A DNA stretch of 64,000 nucleotides from Acanthochlamys bracteata (taxonomy: Eukaryota > Streptophyta > Magnoliopsida > Pandanales > Velloziaceae): positions 1,180,501 through 1,244,500 of the forward strand of contig CM034143.1 in the NCBI GenBank assembly GCA_019914995.1. Reading direction: 5' to 3'. Below are positions 1 to 12,000 of this stretch, piece after piece. The translations under genes were made by a program, and so were the position numbers. The notes beneath the pieces are model-generated. The model saw only the letters and a program-made list of their open reading frames with translations. It was not told the DNA's origin and ran no database searches. Position 1 is the first letter of the stretch, and every line of letters begins with the position of its first letter.

Positions 1-1999
1 AGACACAAAAATAGGATTTTTCTGTACAACATTAGAACTAATCCATGACAAATTTCTGCTATTGTATCTTCAACGAAGTTCTTATGTTAGAATCTGTATA
101 TATTATGACCAGTTCTGTCATGGGTCTTAACAATTGAGTTCCTCCAGGTTCCAGATATCTCTTCCAGGCAAGCATTTGATTGCGGACAGAAAACCATGTA
201 TACCGAAAGGTTTGTAATGATTTAACTTTCTCCGTATTCTTCATTATCCAACATTTGTTTCCACTCCACCAGGGGAAAAACAAGAAGAAAGGTAAAGATT
301 CGAAATATATTGCATGCCCACCTAAGTGATAAGAAACTGAACTTTTTCTACAGTAAAAAATAGATCTCTTACTTGATAGTATCTAAGAGGTAATAGTATA
401 TTATCTCAGTGTGGAACCAAGTTCTTGGTGTGATCATTATTGCTGGGTGGTTGTGGTTGAATCCCCAATTGGTGTTATCATTATTCATGACTCACCTCTG
501 CACTTTTGCATGCCACTCATATCATTTCATTCTCCCTATCAATTTCTATTTTTCGTTCATCTTTCTGACTGGTTAATTTTCATTCTGCTTCACTAATTTG
601 TTGGGTAAATTTAACCAGCGTTTCTTTGGACAGTATCTTTCACTGTTTTTATGATGTCTTTTATGTAAATTCATGTTGTTTGTGCACTTAGCATTTCAGA
701 ATTTGGCAATTGCATCTTTCATGTTGATATGTTTTTTGTGGTTAAAAGCTTGCATTCATCTCTCTTGCAAACAGCAAACTCTGTGATCTAAGATAGCACT
801 TTAAGCATGCCAATTGCATGAGCTTAAACCTAGTGTTGTTTTCCTTTTATACTCTATCCCAGTTCAGTTAGGATCTATACAAAATGAATAGGGTGCAAGA
901 CACAGTCTGCTGGAGAAGTATGCTTTTACATACATAAGGTTTTGCTCCTGTGTTGAACTACTTGTATCTGAAGAAGTACAGGATGTTAAGAATGTGTAGA
1001 TATAATTTCTTGCTTGAGTAGTAGTACTGTGAGGGGATCATGGGGACAATGTCTTTGTTTCACTTGATGTGGATCTTGCTTTAATGGCTGCTGTATAGGC
1101 TTTGGGGTTTGTCTTTTATTTGATAGGAACATTTCATTGAGGCACTAAAGGAGAGCACCTCTTTCTTTCAAATGAAATGGGTCCTTCAATTATGACGCAC
1201 ACTGTAAGTCATCTTTTTCCAATCATTTCAAGTCATCCTCTTTTTTTTTCTTTCTTTTTCCATTAGTTGTAGTTTTTATTTTGAAATATAGGAATTTTCC
1301 TTCTGATGTAGATTTCAGTCCATGATCCCCCCTACTAGTAGCAATGCTTTAGCTACGCCCATTAAGGCTCTGGCCATGCTTGAGAAAACTTTTCTCTCCT
1401 AATTTTTTATTTTATATTTTTAATAAAGTTTTTAGATATTGTATAAAATTTTTAAAAATTTTTAATAATACAGAAAATTTTACATTATGAAAATTGTTTA
1501 TTAATTATTATTTTTTTTGAAGTAAAAATAATAAGATTTATTTTAAAAGAATTTTCAAAATATTAATTCTTTTCAAATTTTTTTTTTTCAATAAGCATCG
1601 CTAAATATCTCCTAAAAGGTGCTATGTAGCATACGAGTTTTTTACTTTCTACTGTTGTTTTTATACATGTGTCCACCTGATAAGTAGACGACCTGTCTAT
1701 AGGATCCACTGTTATGGGTTAGTTTGGAAATACTTAAATTAAAAAGTTTTATTCAAAAAAGTTTATGTTACGATTTTTCACAAAAAAATTTGGCTCGTTT
1801 TATTTAGAAAACTAATAAGAATTACATATATAAAAATTTTATAACGTATAATTATATTTTTAAAATTTTAAAAAAACTTTTAAAGTACATTAGAATATTT
1901 ATTAGAAAAAGAAATGTTAAATAAAACGATAAAATTAAATGAAAGTTTTATGAAACAATCCCTAAAGGGGACGTGATGTCGACGCACTGGTAGATATTT
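1..1999. other. Intergenic DNA, no supported gene
   Basis: No reading frame here resembles a protein I recognise. A short open stretch around 59-283 (minus) and an exon-like plus-strand piece near 150-210 have plausible splice edges but no family match and no partner exons. The part from about 1400 to 1610 is very AT-rich and resembles the interior of the GTTTGG-type MITE found elsewhere in the window, without clear ends. The left part could be transcribed flank of a gene outside the window; nothing in the sequence decides this. Confidence 0.5.
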
Positions 2000-2214
2000 A
2001 GAGCCGTTTGGCATTACTTACTTTAAAAATAGTTTTTTAATTAATTATTTTATATTTATTAATATATTTTTTTATAATATTTAAAAATTTATAAAGTATA
2101 AAAAAATTTTACATAGTGTGATTTTTCTGTTATATATTATTGTTATTTTTTAAAATAAAAAAATAAAATTTATTTTAAAAAAATTATATTTCTAAAATAC
2201 TTCCAAACGACTCT
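2000..2214. mobile_element. MITE, GTTTGG family (copy 1)
   Basis: The two ends are inverted repeats: the left end begins AGAGCCGTTTGG and the reverse complement of the right end begins AGAGTCGTTTGG. The interior is about 200 bp of AT-rich, non-coding sequence. The same ends and interior recur at 22532-22790, 37421-37679 and 57805-58043 and as weaker copies elsewhere. The size, inverted ends and lack of coding capacity fit a non-autonomous DNA transposon. The superfamily was not determined because target-site duplications are not clear. Confidence 0.7.
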
Positions 2215-2555
2215 GTCATTTGCACATCTCTTTCATGGAAAAGGCACGTAGCAACTGGACCACTGAGCCACCCAACATTCCATTTTGCCTCTATCAACGA
2301 TGGCTAGGCGATTGTGGACCATCATCCGAAATTTGTCTCTCTTCCACTCAAACTTGGAATATTTTGTGTACACTATTGGGTTTATCGGTATGTTTTTGTG
2401 CAAGTTTACAACTTAACATTTGTCTAGTAACTAGTTTATTAGGATCAACCATATCAAGCTTTATAACCATGGAGTACTTATGGCTAGAACAAACCATGAC
2501 AACTAGCACAGCTGTATGATTCTTAGAAGAGTTTAGTTACCCCAATACACTGATG

Positions 2556-2809
2556 CGGATGTGTTTCAAATATACGCAAGTCAATTTTATAAAAGCATAG
2601 AATGCGAAGTAAAATTTTTTAAACAATAGAGTGGAAGGGATGTTTAATTTTTGCATTTTAATTATTTATTGAAGTGGGTTGAAAGTAAAATTTAATTTTT
2701 ATTTTTGAAGTGTAGTTTTGAGTTTAATTTAATATTTGATTATGTGAACCGTTCAAAATTCTAATTTTTGCAGAAAAAATTAAAGTCATGGATACTTGAA
2801 ATACTTCCT
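2556..2809. mobile_element. MITE, GTGTTTCAAAT family (copy 1)
   Basis: The left end reads GGATGTGTTTCAAATATACG, and the reverse complement of the right end reads AGGAAGTATTTCAAGTATCC followed by a tract ending in TTTAATTTTTT. Similar pairs of ends occur at 31456-31755, 50652-50950 and 59231-59516. It is non-coding and AT-rich. I infer a second family of non-autonomous DNA elements; the exact borders are uncertain by a few bases. Confidence 0.55.
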
Positions 2810-4353
2810 CGGCAGAGGTGCATTTAGCAGTACAGTGGATGAAACCAATCTAACCTCCTTGCCATGGTCATAAAAGAACATAACTAATGATGATAGAGCT
2901 ACAGCAATAATTTCATAAAGCAATATGTTTCCCTTATGAAACATGTGTTTTTTCATGCATATAAAATTTAAAACCATACTGGATTCCTATATGAAAGTTG
3001 ATATCCTGTAAAATTAACAATAATATTTTGATTGGGTTCTTAAGTATATATCTACATGTAAAGCTAGTAATATAAAGATTATTTGCAAGATGCTAAATTT
3101 TTTGTTAAGATTACATATTGATGCAAAGTGAGGATATCATGCCCACAATCAGCCGCAAATCCAATCTCAAGGATTTGTATGCTCTATAGATAATACTAAA
3201 GTTTTCATAGGTTATGATAGGGATAGATACATTCAACTTGTAACAAAATCATTCACCGACCGAAAAAATCAATCGGAAACTTAATAGTTTCAGTCGGAAG
3301 ACTATTTACCGACTGAAATTCTAATAATCGATAAATCTAGTTGATAAATTGATTAGCGACTGACGGAAGCTATCAATCGGTACTGCAATGCATATCACTG
3401 ACTGAATACGATAGCTGATAAATTATCAACTAAGATTGTAATCAGTAATTTCAATCGGTGCTTTGCCGACGAACTAGTGTTTCACTTTTTGCTTAATAAG
3501 CACCATATAGGAACCATATATATAAAAAGGATAGAAAAGAGATGCACATATTGTTATGTTAGTAATATTTTTTGATATAGTTAATTGTTTTATATTTCTA
3601 AATACTCTTGTGTGAAGATAATCACTAAATACCGAACTTCACTTTCTTCTTTCAGATTTTGAGTTCGGTTACTTTACGTGTTTTAATTTGTCATTCTGAA
3701 CTCTACTTTTACTTTCACACTAAACTTCACTTCTATCAAAAATTAACTTTAAATTTCACTCGTTTTAAATATCACACCAAATTTTACTTTCATCGAACTC
3801 TAATTTTACAAAATTCAGTTTCGTAAAACTCAGCTATGTATATTTGAAACACGCCATTATGTAATCTAGAATTTTTTTGATTTACCTCTCAATAGCTAGG
3901 CTAAGGTGAAAAAGGTAAAAGAAATCTTTTGTCACATCTATTCAAATCTTTCTTTCCACAGCATAAAAAGTGCATTTTTTTGGCAAAAAATAATTTTTTA
4001 AAAATAATTTTTTTAAAAATAAATAATAATAAATAAGAATTATAAAAAAATATAAAAAATTACTTGAAAATATATTTTTTCTGAAAACTCAATATTTTGT
4101 AGAAAGTATTGCCATTTGTCCCCACAATACCACCAAAATTTTTAACTCTTTTTTTTTTTTTTTGGGATTCTTTATTGAGTTATGTAGTGGCCACATCCCC
4201 CCCCCCCAAAGCCTCTTTCCTTTTGTTCTTCTTCCCTTTATTCCCTCTATCATTTTCTTGCTCTCTTAACTTCCAACCACTTCTCTATTACCATTAGCTC
4301 TACTCCACCACCTTCTTCTCCATAACCTTGTAATTCTCTCTCTCTTGAAGGCC
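2810..4353. other. Intergenic DNA and Aux/IAA promoter/leader
   Basis: No gene is seen. The stretch holds a CACTA-like remnant (3255-3478), a TTCACTTT-rich region around 3640-3860 that may be another degraded element, and an AT-rich block near 3980-4080. The last 200 bases carry a T run (about 4149-4163), an 11-base C run (4197-4207) and a long CT-rich tract, as is common in plant 5' leaders, just before the Aux/IAA start codon. Confidence 0.5.
3255..3478. mobile_element. Possible CACTA-type remnant with sub-terminal repeats
   Basis: Short motifs of the form CCGACTGAAA / AATCGGT recur in both orientations across about 220 bases, and the right edge, read on the minus strand, begins CACTAGTTCGTCGG. 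Many plant CACTA elements start with CACTA and have such clustered sub-terminal repeats. A matching left terminus is not visible, so this would be a one-ended remnant. It could instead be an unrelated satellite-like repeat. Confidence 0.4.
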
Positions 4354-7300
4354 ATGGATGCCATTAATGGAGACTTCAAAGAAGATGGAGTCAAGATGAG
4401 GAGGAACAACAATGAGCTTGAGAACAATAACCTAGAATTAAGTCTGAGTATTGCCTTCAGTAGTAGTACTGGCACTAACCCTAACACTGCTAAGAATATT
4501 GAAGCCAAAGCTACCAGTAACGGTGGCCATGCAATGTTCTTGAGCAACAAAGATGGGCTTATTTCATTGCAGCAACAGCAAAGGAACACTGGAGTTGCTC
4601 AGAGATGGTTTCCAGAGGCCATGGGAGGCGGATTCGTTGATCCATGGAGCCTTGCTGCCCGGCAACAGAAGGCGATACTTGAACAAGCTCACCAAAAGCT
4701 TAGTTCCAATTCCTCTTCTCTTCTGCAAAGGTTTTTCCTTTTTTTTTGTGGAAAACTCCCTCCTTTGTTCATACTAAAAAGAACTTATCATGCTGTCTTG
4801 TTTCATATGCAATGGTTCTTGCTTATGATATTGAAGCCATTTTTTTCCTGTTATTTAGTATTTTATATTCCATCTACTGGCTACTTATAAATAACTTGCA
4901 AGAGGTTTGCTTCTTTTTTCGTGCTCTGTGTCTTGAGTGAAAATTTTCTTCTCTTTTTGCATGGAGCAGCTGTGATCAGAATTCTTTTTGACAGTAGTGT
5001 TAACTCCATACTGAAAGTAATGCATGAATTAAGGCTAGCTACAAAGAAATAGCCTTAAAAGTGATAGTTAGATGTCTAGTGTTCAACCTATATATGGATT
5101 CTATTATATTTTAGTGCTAAGTTTATTATTAAGCATGCAGATTAAGGTCATCTACTGTTTAAAATGGTTCTGTGCAAACCTGTGGAGTGCTTTAAGTGGT
5201 CCGACCTGGTTTAAAAACTTGAAAAGCTAGCTTTTCCAAATAAAGGCCATATATAATAAACACTCTGCATAATTTAATGAAGCAGTAGAATACCTTCTTA
5301 CTGAATGTTGGGCCACCAAGTTAGGCTAAATTCAGATTAGTATCGTACCAGACTTTGTGTGTCTGGATGAAAGACGGACTATTTTGATAGATTAGGACTG
5401 GATTAGTAACGTAGAGATTTATAATAGTGTCCAAATATAAAATAGACTAGCTAATTTTGAGGTGGACCAATAAATCATTTTGGATTGAGCCAAGTGAATT
5501 ATGACTTAGTGGGCTTAACAGCAAGGTCCTTTAATAGTCCCACATTGACTGGATGCTGAAATAAGTATGTATTTATAAATGGAAGATGTTAACCTGTAAG
5601 AGGTGATCCTACACTGAATTTTGGACAAGTTAATTATTTGTAGTTATCTTATATGTTTATTTACTTTGAAAAGCTCCCTTTATTTTTTTATGTCAAAACT
5701 TTTTACTAATTTAGCAGGATGGTTATTATGAGAGTATAGTAGTTTGAAATACTAAGTTCTTTGAAAAGAGTAACTTGATTGTCCAACCATATTATAAATT
5801 TAAGTTTCAAGGAATTAATCTCATGTTGGGGTAATTTCTAGGTCTCTACATTGCTTTGTTCTTTTAAATTTAGTGGCTTCAATATAGTGGAACAACTTCT
5901 TGTAGATAAATATTAGTTTTGAGATCTTAAAAAAATATCATCATGCATGCAGTGTTAGTACCTTTCTTTGACGTTTTATATGATAGAAATTCATCTCTAA
6001 ACGATATCATTTGCTGGAATCTCTTGGATTTTGCTAAAAAAGAAAATATAATCTTTTGTAATCATACTGATTTTAATCATCAAAGTTATAAAAAAGAAAA
6101 GTTGCTTTGGAAGACTTGTTTCCTTGTTCATTTCATGATGCATGTTCCCCTTTAATTTCATGATTAAATCCAAGTAATGTTTGTTCTAAAAATTGAAGCA
6201 ATCGGTGATTTTGATAAAAGAAGATTTATGTAATTGATTCTTCTGCATCCAAGTAATGTTTTTTACTTGATTCATTCAATCTGATGTGATTCGAGCAGAG
6301 CTTCAGTTGTCGGTTGGCCTCCAATTCGAGCATTCAGAAAGAATCTAATAGCTCCAATACAACCATCGAAGCCAAGGGAACAGGAGGTTGAAGCAAATGA
6401 AGTAAAGCTTGAATCTAACAAGGACACAATGTATGTGAAGGTTTATATGGAAGGGTTTGCTGTTGGAAGAAAGATCGACTTGAAGGCTCTTGATAGCTAT
6501 GATTCCCTCTCTACTGCCCTTCAAAATATGTTCCACAATTTTCTTAGCGGTATTATCATCAAACTTCAATTAACAGCACTTGTTATATATATATATATAT
6601 ATAGAAAGAGATAAGAACATTCTCTTCTTAGGGCACTCTCAGGCACTCCTTTTCTGATTTATGGCCGGAGTGATATTTGAATTTAATTTCCATCATTAGA
6701 TATGAAAAACTATGAGTTAGAAATCTATTCATAAAATTTCTCAATCGGATCACAAATTTATCTCCATCCGATCACTTGATCAAAATGACAGAAGTAGTAC
6801 AATATATATATTTTAAAGTTTTTTTTATTTTCTATCATATTGATCAAGCGATCATATGGAGGTGAATTCGTGGTCCGATTGAGTTGAAATTTTATGGATA
6901 TATTTTTCACTCATAGTTTTTCATATCTAACGATGAAGATTAGATTTAGAGATCACTCCGACTATAAATCAGGAAAGGAGTGCCCAAAAATATCCCTAAA
7001 AAAAAAAGTGTTCCTATCCCTTCCTATATATCTATATATATATATATGATTTTCTTAAACTTTAACGGTGGTATATGTTCATTTTCAGCTAAATTTTCGA
7101 ACAATTGGAACAAAGAAGAAGGATGTGATAATATTGTTAACCAGGATTACATCCTTCTGTATGAAGATAATGAGGGAGATCGCTTGCTTGTTGGTGATGT
7201 GCCTTGGGAGTACGTATTTTGGAACTACTTCATAATATATTTTTGTATTTACTATAATTTTTGTCAAACATATATATGTACATATACATGAACATGTATG

Positions 7301-7755
7301 CACATACGTACAACTTATAGATATATTTGCATATTTCTATTTAGGAGAAGGATATAAGCACTCCCACTTTCTAATCTAGCCGACCGATCAAGTATTTTAT
7401 TGTATTGTAGCCGTCCATCGGACGATCGGACGGCTTTGAATGGGAAGTGTAGGGAGTGCTTATATCCCTCTATTTTATATATACGTATATTTATATGTAC
7501 GTATATATGTTTTTACAAGATTCTGATGGATATTAATGTTGAACGCAGGATGTTTATTACCTCAGTGAAAAGACTCCTTATAGCACAAGATCCTAAAACA
7601 TTGAAGAAAGGTAGGGAGATATATGAACCATTTATATAGTTTTTATGTTAATTTCTTCGGTTAATTTTTTTTTTAGTTTTATTTTGACGAAAGTTTTTCG
7701 TTATTTTAATGTATTCTGAGCAGATGAGAAAATTCTGGACGCAATGAACAACTAG
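4354..7755 (+). CDS. Aux/IAA auxin-response repressor
   Basis: A nuclear repressor of auxin response factors, degraded through TIR1/AFB when auxin is present. Exons: 4354-4730, 6299-6549, 7089-7209, 7549-7610 and 7724-7755, all with GT-AG borders and continuous frame, giving 280 residues. Domain I is an LxLxL motif at residues 27-31 (LELSL), the TOPLESS-binding EAR type. The degron VVGWPPIR is at 129-136, right after the exon 1/2 junction. Domains III/IV form a PB1 fold (about 170-265) with the conserved lysine K173 and the acidic YEDNEGD stretch followed by VGDVPWEMF. The ATG at 4354 has a good context (GCCATGG). The VVGWPPIRAFRKN degron suggests the IAA18/26/28 group, but I did not settle orthology. 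Introns 2 and 3 carry MITEs. Intron 1 is long (1568 bp). Confidence 0.93.
6584..6603. repeat. (TA)n microsatellite
   Basis: About ten TA units lie in intron 2 of the Aux/IAA gene, just upstream of the palindromic MITE. It is a simple repeat and likely to vary in length. Confidence 0.85.
6631..6995. mobile_element. Long inverted-repeat MITE in Aux/IAA intron 2
   Basis: The left arm (from about 6642: GGCACTCCTTTTCTGATTTA) matches the reverse complement of the right arm (ending at 6985: GGGCACTCCTTTCCTGATTTA) for well over 100 bases with scattered mismatches, meeting near 6800-6830. The whole element is therefore almost a perfect fold-back. It lies inside intron 2 and has no coding capacity. 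Outer borders are uncertain, because similarity may extend outward to TTAGGG on both sides. A shorter element at 7346-7471 and a one-armed copy near 30500-30670 share its termini or arm sequence. Confidence 0.8.
7346..7471. mobile_element. Short inverted-repeat MITE in Aux/IAA intron 3
   Basis: GGATATAAGCACTCCC at 7350-7365 is mirrored by its exact reverse complement at 7452-7467. An inner palindrome, AGCCGTCC...GGACGGCT, lies at about 7409-7436. The flanks read CTATTTA on the left and CTATTTTA on the right, a possible imperfect 8-bp target duplication, which would suggest a hAT-like origin. The CACTCC end resembles that of the larger element in intron 2, so the two may be related. Confidence 0.75.
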
Positions 7756-9051
7756 GAGCACTGCAAGTGAAGGGAATTTCAGTATTGATTAATGAAGTTA
7801 ATTCCCCCGTTAATTAATTTCTGTGTGTTGTTTCGTAACATGTTAATTTTGACAATGTAGTTTTGTTATTGTAAACTACCTTTTTTTTCTCCAACTAATT
7901 TAACGTATCTCATCATATTTTTAATATTTTTATTTTTTAAAAAAATAAAATCTATTTTTTAAATATCTCAAAAAATATATTTATTTTAAAAATTTTGTTT
8001 TTATAAGAACTTTCAAAGATTTTCTTAATCGTTTAAAAATAAGAAAAAATTTTCATATTGTTATCAACTTAGTGAAAATTAAGAAATCTTCATTATTAGA
8101 TACAACGAAACAGAACTTGCAGCGAAACTATTTCCTCTTTTTTAATAATTTCCAAATTTTAATTGCACTGGTAATTAATTGCGAAAAACAACACTGTTAT
8201 GCCATTCGTACAAAAACTAATTACTAATAGTCCTATACTGAAAAAATGTTAGGTAGTCCTTAGCCAGTTAGTTCTCGGCATTTGGGTATTGATAACGCAA
8301 AACACAAATTTGTTTTACCTATTTTGTATATATTGATTAATGAGTGGTCTTTACGTTCCAAAATATTCTGGTTCAAACATAGGTGTGCGAAACCGAATCT
8401 AAACCAGAATTCAAAACCAGACCAAATCCAACTAATTTCGTTTCTCTCTCTCCGCCGCCGCAGCAACCATCACCGCCGGCGAAGAAGCTGACCCGGAGTT
8501 CTAATTTCTTCACTTGTTTTATTTCCGGAACCCTAATTTTGTAACTGGTTCGTCGTTTCATTGCTTAATCTCTCTCTCTTTCTATTTCTTCTTCTTTCTT
8601 GTTTCTATTTATTCTGTTTCTGTTTCCGGTCAAGTTTTTTATTTGTAATGAGATTATGTAGTTTGTAGTCTTGACCTTTGATTGATTGGATCGTCTTGTA
8701 GTGAATATGACGATTTTTTTGACATTTATTGAGATATATGTGACTGTAATTCCGTAACTTTTGAATCTTCATGGCTGGGAGTGTGTGTATGTGTGCGTGT
8801 TTTTGTCAATGGTTTTATGCTATCACAGAGTTTGTATTTTTGAAATTCTATATGCTTTTGGTAGCAAGAAATTCATGGTTTTAATTTTTATATCATCTAG
8901 CTTCTCATATTAAATTGGGTGTTTCCTTTGCTTTTAGTTTCTTGTGAAATTAACTATGGATCATTGTGTATTTATGAAGGTTGTAAGTGGAAGAGTAATT
9001 CGATTTGCACCGGGTTGAAGAGGATTCTAGAAGAGGTTACACTTTTTGAAG
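7756..9051. other. Spacer and probable 5' leader of the bromodomain gene
   Basis: The first 450 bases after the Aux/IAA stop are AT-rich 3' flank. From about 8430 there is a CT-rich and CCG-rich block (around 8440-8490), typical of a plant 5' leader. It is followed by a T-rich stretch that looks like a leader intron, running to shortly before the ATG at 9052. No protein-coding similarity is seen. The leader exon borders are not fixed by the sequence alone. Confidence 0.45.
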
Positions 9052-12000
9052 ATGAAACGTAGGCGGGGAGGAAAATCAGGTAGTAAGAAAGCGAAAAAGA
9101 TAAAGGAGCCCGCCTCTGCTTTGGTTGGCGTGAATACAGAAGATAATCACTCTGCCGTTGAGGTCAATGATGACAAGGTGGATAGTGAAATTGATATGGA
9201 AACTTCATCAATTGAGCCTGAGAAGTTGAAAAATGTTTCAGATACAAATAGTGAACTACCTCACAAGGTGTCAAAACCAACAGTCAGCTACAGTCGTGTT
9301 AAGGTGAAATTGAAGTCATCTAAAGGCCTTCAACCTCATAAGAATCATGTAGATGACCAGACACCAAGTGACGCTAATAAGAGCCACCGGGAAGCAGGAT
9401 TTCAGGTCCCTGATGCTTCCATAAGGAAGCAGGAAGATAATAGTACATATTCTGATGGTCATTCATCGGCAATGCAGTTATCAGGAAAATCACCTAAGAA
9501 ATTTGGAAGCATCAAAATAAAGTCTTCTAGGGTTCCGCTAATTTTTAGCGAAGCTAACCTTGACACAGATACCACTAAGCCTAATGCTCCTTCAGCAAAT
9601 CAGAATGAAGTTGGTGCATCTTCATCAGATAACGAGATACTAGTGAATTCTTTGCTGAGGAAATTCCGTCACAAAGAAGCAGCACCCTCTTATAGAAATG
9701 AGGAGGAGTTGAAAGCTTCCTTGGATGTAAGTTTATGAAGTTCTGTTCTGTTAGAGTTGGATCGTTAGGAATGGTAGCATCTATGTTTTTAATCATGCTG
9801 TTTAACATGGTCTTAATTTCCGAATTTGATAGGTGGTTGAGAGAGTCATGAAGATGGAAGCAGCTGAACCCTTTAATACTCCAGTAGATCCTGTGGCTCT
9901 TGGAATACCTGTGAGTATGAAAAGTGGTCATTGATATGCTTCTCTTGAATAGCAACTAGAATACATTGTTTCAAGAATTTCAAAGCTTTATTGGAACCAT
10001 TAGTGAGCTACATGAAGTATCCTGCTTCCTACAAGCATATTCTTTTGCAAACTGCTTTCTATCTAGGTTGCTTTAGCCTTAAAGTGCTTTCCGGTTTACA
10101 TAAAAGGATGGTTTACATAATACTTAAAAGGACTTACTACTTTCTAAGCTGGATGATTCTTCATCCAACCATGTCGGGCACATCAACCCTGCTTCATTTA
10201 GCCTTGAGGGATAGCAATCTTATATGTTAGGTATCTAGCGTCATAAACTTAAGCTTAGATAATCATGGCACATAAGTTGTAATCTATAATTGTATGGGTT
10301 CCATGTAAAGTCCCCAAGCACATCTTTTATCAATAATCTTTAGAATTATTGACTTGAGAATCTCTTATAAGGTGGCAGCGCATTTATATAAGGAGGTGGT
10401 TTAGGCTATTAAGTTTTACTTCTTCACCAATCTTTTTTCTAATAATACCGATAGTAGTGTGGTTTGCAACAACTAAAAGCTGATTCTACTTTATTGTTCT
10501 ATCATCCTATTACAAAAGAGTCTCATGCAACAGCGAACTTAATTTTATCCTTTTTATATTGCAGGATTACTTTGATATTATAGACACTCCCATGGATTTT
10601 GGTACAATACGCCAGGAACTTGAGCATGGTACTAAGTATATGAACTCCAAAGATGTTTATGAAGATGTCCAGTTTATCTGGGAGAACTGTGATCGATACA
10701 ATAGCAAGGGCACTTACATTTTGGGGCTAATGAAAAGAGTGAAAAAGAACTTCATGAAGTATTGGACAGCAGCTGGTTTGTATGTTGGTGAGGCAAGCAA
10801 TGGTGAGTCTCATACCATGACTTCGTCTTTGAAGCTTTATGTGCCATAATACTAGCAGAAGTATCTCAACATATATAACCAACACACGCATGATAATTCT
10901 GCACTGGTTGTTAGTTGTTGTCTCTTCCTTTAAGATACATGCTTTGTATGTGGATTATACAATGATTGTCATGATGACAATTGTTTTTCTCTGTGCCCCC
11001 CAGAAGCAGCTCCAATTGACGATGATACCCAACCTGGAGAGCAGAAGTTGCAAAAGAAAAGCAAATATAAACACAAACGTCGTGGGTGAGTAACTTTTAC
11101 ATATATGATTGTAAATGTGCCTTTTTAACTTCTGGCAAAAAGGCTAAATTTATTCAGCCACTATTCTTTTGTGATGTACTTCTCTGAAGTTATGCCTCCA
11201 TGAAAATGATTATTTCCAAGCATGGAACTTAACTGAGCTCTTCTTCACAATGCAGAACTGATAGTCACAAAAGTGACTGCCTATGTGCTGTTTGTGTCAT
11301 GAGAAGACGCAGGAGGGAACGTGAGAATTCAACTGGGATAGAGGTCCATATTGCTACCAATGGTGCTGAGCATCCTCATGAACAGAAGGTAGAGGTTGAT
11401 TCTAAGAAACTGAAGTGTCTTCTTTCATCATCAGATTAATAAGTTCTCTAACCTTTACATTTAGATTAGATCCAAAACTTTACCCTGAAAGCACAACTTG
11501 TAATTACATTTGAGTTTAATGAAGTCTAGCGTTAATATAATCTTCTTTAGTCGTCAGTTAGGTACTAGGAATATCAATGATTGTTCTTGCCTTTCTTGCT
11601 GACTGGTTTTACTGTCATTTTTCTTTCTACTTACTTGCTCCTCAGATTTTGTGCTCTTCCATTTTCTTCCCCACATTCCAGGGTTGTATTTTCTTCAGTT
11701 GATATCTAGTTGTGTCTGGCAATCTATGTTATAACCTATTTCTTGTTCTATAATGGATTTTATGTAACTTCACATGAAAATTTTCTTCTCCACCCATGAA
11801 AGTTTCCTTATCCAACTTCTACTGTGACTTGCAAAGTCTGTAAATTTTTGGTTGTATAGCTCATCGAAAAGATGCTTCAAATGATTGCAGGAAAGCTCTC
11901 CTTTAGATAATCCTTGCAGTGAGGATGCTTCATCTAGCACGGATCAATCTGCTGGCAATAATGATAATCAAGAACAAGAAGCTGAAGGGGAAGAGAAGTT

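Noticed and set aside
59-283. Open frame on the minus strand and an exon-like plus-strand piece at about 150-210
   Set aside because: No recognisable family, start codon unsupported, and no partner exon nearby.
2220-2519. 99-codon plus-strand open frame
   Set aside because: Composition is not that of a conserved protein and no homologue is recognised. It lies between two MITEs.
4345-4353. Upstream TTG extension of the Aux/IAA frame
   Set aside because: The frame is open but lacks an ATG; the ATG at 4354 has a strong context and is the expected start. The same applies to the open extensions before 9052, 33158, 43594 and 48905.
4731-4890. Read-through of Aux/IAA exon 1
   Set aside because: It is intron sequence with a normal donor at 4731; the next exon restores the degron in frame.
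11885-11890. Start of a separate gene at 11885
   Set aside because: The frame continues the bromodomain protein through a normal acceptor; there is no ATG at that point.
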